From Pontibacter anaerobius (GTDB taxonomy: Bacteria; Bacteroidota; Bacteroidia; Cytophagales; Hymenobacteraceae): DNA of 64,000 bases. Positions 1-8,413 of this stretch are shown piece by piece. Position 1 is the stretch's first letter, and every line of letters starts with the position of its first letter. Below the pieces are notes generated by a model. That model did no database searches. It was not told where the DNA came from and was given only the letters and a program-made list of their open reading frames with translations. Where the stretch lies: contig NZ_JAPFQO010000002.1 of NCBI RefSeq assembly GCF_026241195.1, positions 434,001 to 498,000 of the forward strand. Reading direction: 5' to 3'. The position numbers and the translations under genes were made by a program.

Positions 1-1952
1 GCATCGGGTATGAGCCGTCTATTACGTTGGCTGATACGGATGGCAAGAAGGAGACGAAGAAAAACTACTCCCTCATCTATAAATTAGGAATAGCAGGTTT
101 CAGCTTCGGCAATGTCATGTTGCTGGCCTTTCCGGACTACCTTTCGCTGGGAGAAGAAGTGCAGCGTGACTTCGGGAAGTTTTTTGGCTACCTGAGTATA
201 CTGCTCTCGCTGCCCGTGCTGTTTTACAGTGCCCGTGGCTTTTTCGAATCAGCCTGGGCTGGTATACAGCAGCGCATGGTCAACATTGACCTTCCGATTG
301 CAACCGGTTTGCTGGCGCTTTTCATTACCAGTACCTACCAGATCATCTCTGCCACAGGCCCCGGCTACTTGGATTCCTTTACGGGTCTGGTCTTCTTTAT
401 GCTGATCGGGAAGTATTTCCAGCAGAAAACATACGATACGCTCTCATTCGACAGAGACTATACTTCCTACTTCCCGGTATCAGTTACGGTGCTGAAAGAG
501 AACGGTGAGGAAGAGTCGGTGGCAGTTCGGAACCTGAAAGTAGGCGACCGAATCCGTATCCGAAACCAGGAGCTTATACCGGCTGATGCCATGCTGCTGC
601 GCGGCACTGCCATGGTAGACTACAGCTTTGTGAGCGGAGAATCTGAGCTGGTTGAGAAAGTGGTGGGCGAGGTAATATACGCCGGTGGCCGCCAGGCTGG
701 TGAAAGTATAGAGCTGGAGGTTGTGAAAGAGGTATCGCAAGGGTATTTGACACAGCTTTGGAACAACAGTGTTTTCTCTAAGAATGAGGAGCAAAGTATG
801 GAAACCTATGCCAACGTAGCCGGCAAGTGGTTTATCATCGTTACGCTTCTTGTTGCTGCCGGTGCCCTTATTTACTGGGTACCGCGTGACACAAGTATGG
901 CCATGCGTGCCTTTACTTCTGTCTTGATTATAGCGTGCCCGTGTGCGCTGTCGCTCTCTACACCTTTTGTACACGGCAACACACTCCGCATTTTCGGTAA
1001 GCACAAGTTTTTCTTAAAGAATACAGGCGTAGTGGAAACATTAGCCAAAATAGACACCGTTGTTTTTGACAAGACAGGCACTTTAACCGAGCCTAGCGCG
1101 GCAGAACTAAGCTATTCAGGAAAGATACTTACACCGGAGCAGGAGCAGAGTTTGAAATCTGTACTCCGCCACTCCACACACCCGCTCAGCCAGCGTATTT
1201 TCCAGGCTATTGCAGGCGAAGCGCAGGAGGTGCATGGCTTTGAGGAGTTTGCAGGAAAAGGACTTGTTGGGGAAGTAAATGGCCACTTCATAAGATTAGG
1301 ATCGGCCTCATACTTAGGCGTTAAGGCAGACACATCTCAAGATACACTTAAAACGCGCGTATATGTATCTATAGACGGTGTAGTGTACGGTTACTATACT
1401 TTCCAGAACGTTTACCGGTCCGGATTACAAGATGTACTTCAGGGGCTGGAGGTCGGCCGAGTTGCAGTCTTGTCAGGTGACAATAACCACGAAGAGGCGC
1501 GCCTACGGGAGTTGCTGGGGCAGGAGGCAGAGCTAAACTTTAACCAGAGCCCGGTTCAGAAGCTGGAGTACATTAAAGAGCTTAAAAACCAGAACCGTCA
1601 TGTGCTGATGGTAGGAGATGGTTTGAACGATGCCGGTGCACTGAAGCAAAGCGACGCAGGTATAGCGCTGACAAATAGTGTTACTAACTTCTCACCATCC
1701 TGCGACGCCATACTGGACGCCACCGCTTTTAACAAGCTGAGTAAGTTCATCGGCTTCTCTAAAAAGAGCATGAACATTATCCTGGCGAGCTTTGCAGTTT
1801 CATTGGTGTATAACGTGGTGGGCCTGACAATGGCGGTACAGGGAATTTTCACGCCCATCGTTTCTGCCATACTTATGCCTATCAGTTCCGTCAGCGTAAT
1901 TGTTTTCGCGACACTCTCCGTGAGGTATGCTGCTAAAAAAGCAGGGCTTTAA
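1..1952 (+). CDS. ccoI: Copper-translocating P-type ATPase, CcoI/FixI type (5' partial)
   Basis: P1B-type ATPase that moves copper across the inner membrane for cbb3 oxidase assembly. The frame is open to the window edge (it reads I-G-Y-E-P-S before the first possible TTG at 27), so the N-terminal metal-binding part lies outside. Visible motifs are the membrane metal site C-P-C (936-944), the phosphorylation loop D-K-T-G-T (1068-1082), an S-T-H-P segment of the nucleotide-binding domain and the hinge G-D-G-L-N-D. Transmembrane pairs flank the catalytic loops. The family is usually about 800 residues; about 650 are present here. ccoS follows after 55 bp and the oxidase genes after that, which fits the CcoI subtype rather than a general copper exporter. 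Confidence is high for the family and good for the role. Confidence 0.93.
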   Translation, partial: IGYEPSITLADTDGKKETKKNYSLIYKLGIAGFSFGNVMLLAFPDYLSLGEEVQRDFGKFFGYLSILLSLPVLFYSARGFFESAWAGIQQRMVNIDLPIATGLLALFITSTYQIISATGPGYLDSFTGLVFFMLIGKYFQQKTYDTLSFDRDYTSYFPVSVTVLKENGEEESVAVRNLKVGDRIRIRNQELIPADAMLLRGTAMVDYSFVSGESELVEKVVGEVIYAGGRQAGESIELEVVKEVSQGYLTQLWNNSVFSKNEEQSMETYANVAGKWFIIVTLLVAAGALIYWVPRDTSMAMRAFTSVLIIACPCALSLSTPFVHGNTLRIFGKHKFFLKNTGVVETLAKIDTVVFDKTGTLTEPSAAELSYSGKILTPEQEQSLKSVLRHSTHPLSQRIFQAIAGEAQEVHGFEEFAGKGLVGEVNGHFIRLGSASYLGVKADTSQDTLKTRVYVSIDGVVYGYYTFQNVYRSGLQDVLQGLEVGRVAVLSGDNNHEEARLRELLGQEAELNFNQSPVQKLEYIKELKNQNRHVLMVGDGLNDAGALKQSDAGIALTNSVTNFSPSCDAILDATAFNKLSKFIGFSKKSMNIILASFAVSLVYNVVGLTMAVQGIFTPIVSAILMPISSVSVIVFATLSVRYAAKKAGL

Positions 1953-2007
1953 CAAGCGCCACTGGTAAGCTGAATTCATAATCCGAACCTTTAAATCATA
2001 CTACACC

Positions 2008-2184
2008 ATGTTTATCATTTTTCTTTTGATTGGTATTAGCGTTACCGTAGCTTCCGGTTTTTTAGCAGCTTTTCTCTGGGCGGTGAAGTCTGGTCAGTAT
2101 GAGGATGACTACACCCCAGCCGTACGCATGCTTTTTGAAAATGAGGTAAGCAAACCCACCAAAACAAAGCAGAAGCAAGTATAA
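2008..2184 (+). CDS. ccoS: cbb3 oxidase maturation protein CcoS
   Basis: Small inner-membrane protein of 58 residues needed for cofactor insertion into cbb3 oxidase. It starts M-F-I-I-F-L-L-I-G and has one transmembrane helix (about residues 2-25). The cytoplasmic segment holds the family's G-Q-Y-x-D-D pattern (residues 29-34), and the tail is Lys-rich. It sits in its normal place directly after ccoI. The stop codon lies inside an AAGTATAA word. Its length is typical for the family. Confidence 0.9.
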   Translation: MFIIFLLIGISVTVASGFLAAFLWAVKSGQYEDDYTPAVRMLFENEVSKPTKTKQKQV

Positions 2185-2240
2185 ATCAACGCTTTATATA
2201 CAACGGGAGAACTGTTTATACTTTAATAGTATAAAAGAAT

Positions 2241-2293
2241 AAAGGCTATACTTTTAAATGCCCATCTGAGGCTTTAGAAGTATAGCCTTTTCT
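2241..2293 (+). terminator. Hairpin terminator after ccoIS built from AAGTATA words
   Basis: A 13-bp perfect inverted repeat (2241-2253 and 2278-2290) with a 24-nt loop is followed by a short T-run. Each arm contains the over-represented word AAGTATA/TATACTT. A second inverted pair of the word lies just upstream (2215-2235). It would separate ccoIS from ccoNO. The loop is long for an intrinsic terminator, so strength is uncertain. Confidence 0.6.
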
Positions 2294-2336
2294 GCTACTG
2301 GAAACAGCAGCAGCTGATATCAATCACTTCTGGAAG

Positions 2337-2379
2337 TGACATTTGTCATCTTTTAAAAACGCATTCCTGAGCAATTTTG
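2337..2379 (+). promoter_or_regulatory. Putative Crp/Fnr-type activated promoter of ccoNOQP
   Basis: The dyad TGACATTTGTCA (2337-2348) is followed 24 nt later by AATTTTG (2373-2379), one base off the Bacteroidota -7 element TAnnTTTG. If transcription starts about 5 nt after TTTG, the dyad centre is near -41.5, the class II activator position. The same layout recurs at 6298 (ccoG) and 9165 (usp). Upstream, TCACTTC-TG-GAAGTGA (2324-2339) forms a second dyad overlapping the first; this part is only partly kept at 6284. The regulator's identity is inferred. Confidence 0.6.
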
Positions 2380-2492
2380 AAACATGAATCAAGACAGAGC
2401 ATACTTCCTGGTTCGCAAGGGTTTCGGCCCCGCATAACACAAAAGCCAAACAAACAAAAGTATAACACTAACTAAAATGGAGGACACCGCAC

Positions 2493-4670
2493 ATGTCGAC
2501 TAATGTAGCAGAAGTCTTAGAAAACGCACCCTCCCGGACAATAGACCGGGCCGGGACAGACACGTTTTTTTATGACAACAAGATCGTTCGGGATTTTGGT
2601 ATAGCCACCGTGTTCTGGGGCATTGCCGGTATGCTGATAGGCGTGATCATCGCTTTCCAGCTGGCAAACCCAGATGTGAACATGGGTAACCAGTATACCA
2701 CATTTGGTCGTGTAAGGCCGCTGCACACCAATGCTGTGATTTTTGCCTTTGTGGGTAATGCCATCTTTATGGGGGTTTATTACTCGCTGCAGCGACTTTG
2801 TAAAACACGCATGTACTCAGATCTGCTCAGCAAACTCAATTTCTGGGGCTGGCAGCTGATCATTGTTTCGGCAGTTATCACGCTTCCGCTGGGTATCACC
2901 ACGTCTAAAGAGTACGCCGAGTTGGAGTGGCCTATTGATATTGCTATTACGCTGATCTGGGTGGTATTCGGCTGGAACATGTTCGGTACCATTGCCAGGC
3001 GCCGCGAAAAGCACATGTACGTTGCCATCTGGTTCTATATCGCCACTTTCCTGACGGTTGCCGTGCTGCACATCGTGAACTCTTACGAGATGCCAGTAAA
3101 CTTCCTGAAAAGCTACTCTGGCTATGCTGGTGTGCAGGATGCGCTGGTGCAGTGGTGGTATGGCCACAATGCGGTTGCGTTCTTCTTAACCACACCGTTC
3201 CTGGGTCTGATGTACTACTTCCTGCCGAAGGCCGCTAACCGTCCGGTATACTCTTACCGCCTGTCCATTATCCACTTCTGGTCGCTGATCTTTATCTACA
3301 TCTGGGCTGGCCCGCACCACTTGCTTTATACATCACTGCCTGACTGGGCACAATCGCTGGGTGTGGCTTTCTCTGTGATGCTGATCGCTCCAAGCTGGGG
3401 TGGTATGATCAACGGTTTGCTAACGCTGCGTGGCGCCTGGGATAAGGTGCGCGAAGAGCCGATCCTGAAGTTCATGGTGGTGGCCATCACGGCATACGGT
3501 ATGGCAACGTTCGAAGGCCCGATGCTGTCGCTGAAAAACGTGAACGCCATTGCCCACTTTACTGACTGGATCGTGGCACACGTACACGTTGGCGCCCTTG
3601 GCTGGAACGGCTTCCTGACATTTGCCATGCTGTATTGGTTATTCCCACGCCTTTATAAAACGGAACTATTCTCTAAGAAGATGGCAAACGCCCACTTCTG
3701 GTTAGGCACATTGGGTATCCTTTTCTATGCTATTCCGATGTACTGGGCTGGCTTTACCCAAGGTTTAATGTGGAAACAGTTCACAGCAGAAGGCACACTG
3801 CAGTACTCTAACTTCCTGGAGACCGTGCTGCAGATCGTGCCGATGTATTACCTGCGTGGTATTGGCGGTGTGTTATACTTATCCGGTGTGTTCCTGATGG
3901 TGTACAACCTGTACAAAACTGCCAAATCTGGTAGCCTGGTTGCCAATGAGCGTACCGAAGCTCCTGTGGTAGTTAAAACAGAGAGCGCAAACGCAAGCCA
4001 CTGGCATGCCTGGATTGAGAAGCGCCCTACACAAATGGCTATCTGGGCAACTGTTGCGATTTTGATAGGTGGTTTGGTAGAGTTTATTCCCGCCTTTGTA
4101 ATTAAATCCAACGTGCCGACCATTGCCAGCGTGAAGCCTTATACTTCGCTGGAGCTGCAGGGCCGCGACCTGTACATCAAAGAGGGTTGCGTTAACTGCC
4201 ACACGCAAATGGTTCGTCCGTTCAGATCAGAGACAGAGCGTTACGGCGAGTACTCCAAGGCAGGTGAGTTTGTGTACGACCACAACTTCCTGTGGGGCTC
4301 TAAGCGTACCGGTCCGGACCTTCACAGAGTGGGAGGCAAGTATCCGCACAGCTGGCACTACCACCACATGATGGATCCAACCTCTATGTCGCCGGGCTCT
4401 ATTATGCCAGCTTACCCATGGTTGTTCGAGCAGGAGATAGACCAAAGCACTACCCAGGCTAAACTTGAAACACTTAAACAGCTGGGTGTACCTTACGAGG
4501 ATGAGTACATTGCCAATGCCAATGATGACCTGATGGCGCAGGCTACGGAGATCACGGACCAACTGGCGAAGGAGGGCATCGAGATAAAACCGGAGGCCGA
4601 GATCGTAGCCCTGATAGCTTACCTGCAGCGCCTGGGCACTGATATTAAGGTGAAAGAAACACAGGAGTAA
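2493..4670 (+). CDS. ccoN: cbb3-type cytochrome c oxidase, fused subunits I and II (CcoNO)
   Basis: Catalytic core of the high-affinity terminal oxidase, reducing O2 to water at the inner membrane. Residues about 30-480 are CcoN: twelve-helix fold, heme ligand H78, CuB-site histidines H225, H275 and H276, and the heme ligands H363/H365 in H-V-H-V-G. Residues about 510-725 are CcoO: one membrane anchor, then C566-x-x-C569-H570 binding one heme c, with the usual T-Q-M-V-R-P after it. The N-O fusion is common in Bacteroidota. The ATG at 2493 is chosen because GGAGGA lies 8 nt before it. The promoter at 2337 and ccoQ/ccoP downstream mark an operon. Confidence 0.96.
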   Translation: MSTNVAEVLENAPSRTIDRAGTDTFFYDNKIVRDFGIATVFWGIAGMLIGVIIAFQLANPDVNMGNQYTTFGRVRPLHTNAVIFAFVGNAIFMGVYYSLQRLCKTRMYSDLLSKLNFWGWQLIIVSAVITLPLGITTSKEYAELEWPIDIAITLIWVVFGWNMFGTIARRREKHMYVAIWFYIATFLTVAVLHIVNSYEMPVNFLKSYSGYAGVQDALVQWWYGHNAVAFFLTTPFLGLMYYFLPKAANRPVYSYRLSIIHFWSLIFIYIWAGPHHLLYTSLPDWAQSLGVAFSVMLIAPSWGGMINGLLTLRGAWDKVREEPILKFMVVAITAYGMATFEGPMLSLKNVNAIAHFTDWIVAHVHVGALGWNGFLTFAMLYWLFPRLYKTELFSKKMANAHFWLGTLGILFYAIPMYWAGFTQGLMWKQFTAEGTLQYSNFLETVLQIVPMYYLRGIGGVLYLSGVFLMVYNLYKTAKSGSLVANERTEAPVVVKTESANASHWHAWIEKRPTQMAIWATVAILIGGLVEFIPAFVIKSNVPTIASVKPYTSLELQGRDLYIKEGCVNCHTQMVRPFRSETERYGEYSKAGEFVYDHNFLWGSKRTGPDLHRVGGKYPHSWHYHHMMDPTSMSPGSIMPAYPWLFEQEIDQSTTQAKLETLKQLGVPYEDEYIANANDDLMAQATEITDQLAKEGIEIKPEAEIVALIAYLQRLGTDIKVKETQE

Positions 4671-4680
4671 TAAAATCGAC

Positions 4681-4750
4681 ACAAGTATCACGTATCACGA
4701 CACACGACAAAAAGTCGTGATACATGATTCGAGATACGTGATACGAGTGT
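4681..4750. repeat. Intergenic hairpin of GTATCACG-like units
   Basis: The spacer between ccoNO and ccoQ is almost wholly palindromic. Outer arms are 4685-4696 and 4733-4744 (12 bp perfect); inner arms 4703-4708 and 4714-4719 close an A5 loop. The unit GTATCACG appears repeatedly in both directions. There is no T-tract, so it is more likely an RNA-stabilising hairpin that sets ccoNO apart from ccoQP, or a small dispersed palindromic element, than a terminator. I cannot tell whether copies exist elsewhere. Confidence 0.6.
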
Positions 4751-4766
4751 CCTAATTCAAGAAGCT

Positions 4767-4961
4767 ATGTATAAGAACGTTTTGCAAGCCATAGACGGCA
4801 TAGAGATATATCCGCTCATCTCATTTGGCATTTTCTTCCTTTTCTTCCTGGGGCTATTGCTGTATGTGGCTCTGATGGATAAAAAGTACCTGGAGGCCAT
4901 GAGTAGCGTGCCATGCATAAATGACGAAGACGAAATCACAACAGGAGGGTTAAGACAATGA
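4767..4961 (+). CDS. ccoQ: cbb3 oxidase small subunit, CcoQ-like
   Basis: A 64-residue protein with one transmembrane helix (about residues 16-37, Phe/Leu-rich) followed by a D-K-K-Y-L-E-A-M segment and an acidic tail. Size, topology and position between ccoNO and ccoP identify it as the subunit IV type, which stabilises the oxidase complex. Primary sequence is weakly conserved in this family, so the call leans on context. Its stop overlaps the ccoP start (ATGA at 4958), implying translational coupling. Confidence 0.8.
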   Translation: MYKNVLQAIDGIEIYPLISFGIFFLFFLGLLLYVALMDKKYLEAMSSVPCINDEDEITTGGLRQ

Positions 4962-6163
4962 TCTGGAACAACATGAAACGTAGACTAAGCGGGCTGGCCC
5001 TGGCAACAGGCCTGCACCTGATGGGCGCAACAGCAGTGCAGGCGCAAGATGCCGTGGAAGGCAAAAAGGTGTTCGATGCCAACTGTAACGTTTGCCATAG
5101 TATAGAGTCTGATGTTGTTGGCCCGGCCCTGAAGAACGTGCACGAGCGCCGCGGCGATGAGTGGCTGGTAAAGTTTATCCAGAACTCACAGGAACTGGTG
5201 AAAGCCGGCGACAAAGATGCGGTAGAGGTTTTCGAGAAATTCAACAAGGTGCCGATGCCTGCTTTTGCGGGTTCGCTTTCGGAGGAGGATATCACCAATG
5301 TGGTTGCCTACATCAAGGAGGAAAGCAGCAAGCCAGCTGAGGCAGCGGTTGCACCGGTAACTGATCAAACGAACGCTTCCACAACACCTCCAGCAACTGA
5401 GCAGGGAGTGTCTTTCGGGGAACTTCCGCTGATCGTGCACATCATCTTTATACTTGCAGGCATCATCGTACTGCTTACCATCATAACGGTGGTTGTTCAG
5501 TTCCGTGTGTTTACCACCATGCTCGGCGACTCGATCTACGATATGGATTTCCGAAAGTCTTTTGCAGGCAGAGTGCTGTTCCTGATGCGCGGCGATACCA
5601 CTGTGATGACCGGTGAGGCGAAGGATAAACTCCACTCCACACACGATTTTGACGGTATTCAGGAATACGATAACGACCTGCCGCCATGGTGGAAAGCCCT
5701 TTTCTATGTTACCATTGTGTTTGCTGTAGGCTACATGCTGCACTACCATGTGTTCAGAACCGGTGCTTTGCAGACTGAGGAGTATGAAATGGAAATGGAG
5801 CAGGCTGCCCTGTTCGCCGCCCAAAATGCTGATGACCCGAATGCCGAAACCAACTACGAGGTACTGACAGACGCATCTGCACTGGAGTCAGGCAAATCCC
5901 TTTTTAACACGAACTGTGCTGCCTGCCACGGCCAGGAAGGCCAGGGCACCGTAGGACCAAACCTGACGGACGAGTATTGGCTGCACGGTGGTGATGTAAA
6001 CGCCATCTTCAAAACCATAAAATTCGGTGTCCCGGCAAAAGGCATGGTGCCATGGCAGGGTAAACTGACCAAGGATCAGATTCTGGAAGTATCCAGCTAT
6101 ATCCTGAGTTTGCAAGGCACAAACCCAGCCAACGCAAAGGAGCCGCAGGGCGAGAAAGAGTAA
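4958..6163 (+). CDS. ccoP: cbb3 oxidase diheme subunit CcoP with an N-terminal cytochrome c domain
   Basis: Electron-entry subunit of cbb3 oxidase, 401 residues. The order is: cleavable signal (residues 1-30, ending V-Q-A-Q), a first class I cytochrome c domain (C43-x-x-C46-H47, likely Met ligand M100), an Ala/Thr/Pro linker, transmembrane helix 1 (about 156-183), the CcoP_N segment with P-P-W-W-K before helix 2 (about 245-266), then a second cytochrome c domain (C320-x-x-C323-H324). Proteobacterial CcoP carries both heme domains after the membrane part, so here one has moved to the N-terminus. The first heme domain must be periplasmic by virtue of the signal. The gene overlaps ccoQ by 4 bp. 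It closes the ccoNOQP unit, with a strong terminator after it. Confidence 0.92.
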   Translation: MIWNNMKRRLSGLALATGLHLMGATAVQAQDAVEGKKVFDANCNVCHSIESDVVGPALKNVHERRGDEWLVKFIQNSQELVKAGDKDAVEVFEKFNKVPMPAFAGSLSEEDITNVVAYIKEESSKPAEAAVAPVTDQTNASTTPPATEQGVSFGELPLIVHIIFILAGIIVLLTIITVVVQFRVFTTMLGDSIYDMDFRKSFAGRVLFLMRGDTTVMTGEAKDKLHSTHDFDGIQEYDNDLPPWWKALFYVTIVFAVGYMLHYHVFRTGALQTEEYEMEMEQAALFAAQNADDPNAETNYEVLTDASALESGKSLFNTNCAACHGQEGQGTVGPNLTDEYWLHGGDVNAIFKTIKFGVPAKGMVPWQGKLTKDQILEVSSYILSLQGTNPANAKEPQGEKE

Positions 6164-6201
6164 CTTTAAGAAAAGGTATCCAAGGCCTTGATTGAAATTG
6201 C

Positions 6202-6243
6202 AAAGTTGCCGGCGCTTAAGTATGAGAGCCGGCAACTTTTATT
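6202..6243 (+). terminator. Intrinsic terminator after ccoNOQP
   Basis: Perfect 12-bp arms (6202-6213 and 6228-6239) rich in G/C enclose a 14-nt loop and are followed by a T-run. It lies 38 bp after the ccoP stop and before the separate promoter of ccoG. Confidence 0.85.
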
Positions 6244-6297
6244 GTTTCTATATTTTGCAAATCAGCTGCCATTGTTGATGATAATCACTTCGGTAAA

Positions 6298-6340
6298 TGA
6301 CTTTGGTCATCTTTTAGTTAAGCCCGAATGTGGAATTTTG
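6298..6340 (+). promoter_or_regulatory. Putative Crp/Fnr-type activated promoter of ccoGH
   Basis: TGACTTTGGTCA (6298-6309), then 24 nt, then AATTTTG (6334-6340). The dyad, its flank (ATCACTTC before, TCTTTTA after) and the spacing match the ccoNO promoter, while the rest of the leader differs. This argues for conserved regulation rather than a recent duplication. Confidence 0.6.
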
Positions 6341-6426
6341 TACTAGTAGATTAAAGCAATCACTAAGTTCTAATTTTCACTTTTAACTAACAGGCAGGAC
6401 TAATATCCGCACAAATTACCACTGCC

Positions 6427-7833
6427 ATGGCAACGAAAGCAAAACCAACCGATGAATTTCGGGATCACATCTCAACAATAGATGAGCAGGGTAAGCGCCT
6501 TTGGGTGTACCCTAAAAAGCCGAAAGGCAAACTGTATAATTACCGCAAGTATGTCAGCTATGTTTTGTTGGCACTCTTATTTGCCGGCCCATTCATCAAG
6601 ATCAACGGATTGCCGCTGCTCATGCTTAATATCATTGAGCGCAAGTTTGTGATCCTCGGTGTTCTATTCTGGCCCCAGGATTTCTTCCTGATGGTGCTCG
6701 CTTTCCTAACAATAGTTGTTTTCATCATACTTTTTACCGTAGTCTATGGCCGGGTGTTTTGCGGCTGGGTCTGCCCGCAAACCATTTTTATGGAAATGGT
6801 TTTCAGACGCATAGAGTATGCCATAGAAGGGGACTACACAAAACAGCGCGCTCTGGATAAAATGCCCTGGAACACGGAGAAGATCCTGAAGAAAGGTTCT
6901 AAATGGGCAATCTTCGCCTTCATCTCCTTTCTTATTTCTAACATTTTCCTGGCTTACATCATCGGCATAGATGAGCTGCAGAAGATTATCATTGAAGGTC
7001 CGATGCAGCACAAGGCCGGTTTTGGAGCCATACTTGCCTTCACGGGCGTTTTCTTCTGGGTTTTCGCATGGTTCCGTGAGCAGGTTTGCACCATCGTATG
7101 CCCATACGGCCGCTTGCAAGGCGTGATGCAGGATAAGAAAACCGTTGTGGTAGCGTACGATTATGGCCGTGGAGAGCCCCGTGGCAAACTGAGAAAAGGG
7201 CAGGAGCGAACCGAGGGCGACTGCATTGACTGCCACCAGTGCGTACACGTTTGTCCGACAGGCATTGACATCCGAAACAGTGCACAGCAACTTGAATGTA
7301 TTAACTGTACCGCCTGCATCGATGCCTGTAACGACATTATGCGCATGATCGACAAACCGGAGGGTTTGATACGCTACGAATCTGAAGAAGCGATAGAGAA
7401 AGGTACTAAGTGGACCTTCTTCACGCCGCGCGTAATGGGCTATACGGCTGTACTAACGGTGCTTCTTACAGCGCTTACCACACTGTTATTGACCCGCGAC
7501 GAGGCCGAGGCCACCATACTTCGAACCCCTGGGCAGCTGTACCAGAAAACGCAGCAGGGGCATATTAAAAACCTGTACAATATCTCTATCATCAATAAAA
7601 CCAACCATGAAATGCCAGTCACACTTAAGCTCCTGAACAAAGAGGGAACCATAAAAGTGATTGGCAGCGACAAGCTGGTGCTACCGGCACAAGGTATTGT
7701 GGAAGGGGTTTTCTTTACCGAGATAGACGCGGAACAGCTACAAAGTATGAATTCCGAGATTGAGGTTGGCTTGTACCACGGGGATGAGCTGATCACAACA
7801 CAGGAAACGAAATTTCTGGGGCCTGCAAAGTAA
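6427..7833 (+). CDS. ccoG: Cytochrome c oxidase accessory protein CcoG (FixG/RdxA family)
   Basis: Inner-membrane ferredoxin-like protein of 468 residues that handles copper reduction during cbb3 oxidase assembly. Early helices include the V-F-C-G-W-V-C-P-Q motif and later V-C-P-Y-G. The central domain carries two 4Fe-4S cysteine sets (C-I-D-C-H-Q-C-V-H-V-C-P and C-I-N-C-T-A-C-I-D-A-C). The C-terminal part (after a last helix near residue 345) is an Ig-like periplasmic domain typical of FixG. It has its own promoter (6298) and is followed by ccoH. No AAGTATA word occurs inside this gene. Confidence 0.96.
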   Translation: MATKAKPTDEFRDHISTIDEQGKRLWVYPKKPKGKLYNYRKYVSYVLLALLFAGPFIKINGLPLLMLNIIERKFVILGVLFWPQDFFLMVLAFLTIVVFIILFTVVYGRVFCGWVCPQTIFMEMVFRRIEYAIEGDYTKQRALDKMPWNTEKILKKGSKWAIFAFISFLISNIFLAYIIGIDELQKIIIEGPMQHKAGFGAILAFTGVFFWVFAWFREQVCTIVCPYGRLQGVMQDKKTVVVAYDYGRGEPRGKLRKGQERTEGDCIDCHQCVHVCPTGIDIRNSAQQLECINCTACIDACNDIMRMIDKPEGLIRYESEEAIEKGTKWTFFTPRVMGYTAVLTVLLTALTTLLLTRDEAEATILRTPGQLYQKTQQGHIKNLYNISIINKTNHEMPVTLKLLNKEGTIKVIGSDKLVLPAQGIVEGVFFTEIDAEQLQSMNSEIEVGLYHGDELITTQETKFLGPAK

Positions 7834-7940
7834 TTACCGTTGCCACCTTTACTTAGGCTGAGAGCCGGTGCGGCAAGTATAAAAGCACTAAAAATTAAGC
7901 TAAGCCAATGATGGCATACTAAAAGAAGGAGACTTTAAAA

Positions 7941-8411
7941 ATGAACAATACAGATAAAAATAAAAGCTTTACTCTTTGGCCTTATGCCATAGTTGTAGCA
8001 ATGGTGCTGTTTATGGGATACATCGCCATGTTTGTGTACAAAGCCATGAGGCAGGACGTGGACCTTGTCAGTAAAGACTATTACGAGCAGGAGCTTAAGT
8101 ACCAGGACCAGATAGAGAAAGTGAAACGCACGCAGGCCCTCGGGGATGTTATGCTGGATTACAACGAAGACGACAACACCATCCTGCTACAGATGCCTGC
8201 TACTTACAAAGGCAAGAGCCTAGCAGGCAGCATCACGCTGTTCCGCCCCTCTGACGACCAACTGGACCAGCAGTTGCCGCTGCAGTTAGGCCGCGACCAG
8301 AGCCAGTTGCTTGAAGTGCAGGACCTGGAGAGCGGTGTTTGGAAGGTGCGCGTGCACTTCACCGCAGACAATGAAGAGTTTTATACAGAAAAGACGATTC
8401 AAATAAAGTAG
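7941..8411 (+). CDS. ccoH: FixH family cbb3 assembly protein
   Basis: A 156-residue protein with one N-terminal helix (about residues 11-32) and a periplasmic domain beginning with the family's S-K-D-Y-Y-E-Q-E-L-K-Y-Q motif. FixH/CcoH proteins take part in cbb3 oxidase assembly or stability. AAGGAGA lies 9 nt before the ATG. The SafE-like gene starts 2 bp after its stop, so the two are surely cotranscribed. Confidence 0.9.
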   Translation: MNNTDKNKSFTLWPYAIVVAMVLFMGYIAMFVYKAMRQDVDLVSKDYYEQELKYQDQIEKVKRTQALGDVMLDYNEDDNTILLQMPATYKGKSLAGSITLFRPSDDQLDQQLPLQLGRDQSQLLEVQDLESGVWKVRVHFTADNEEFYTEKTIQIK

Positions 8412-8413
8412 CC

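Noticed and set aside
2477..2503. Eight-codon open frame overlapping the ccoNO start
   Set aside because: It contains the GGAGGA used by ccoNO and looks like a chance frame around the ribosome-binding site; no leader-peptide features are visible.
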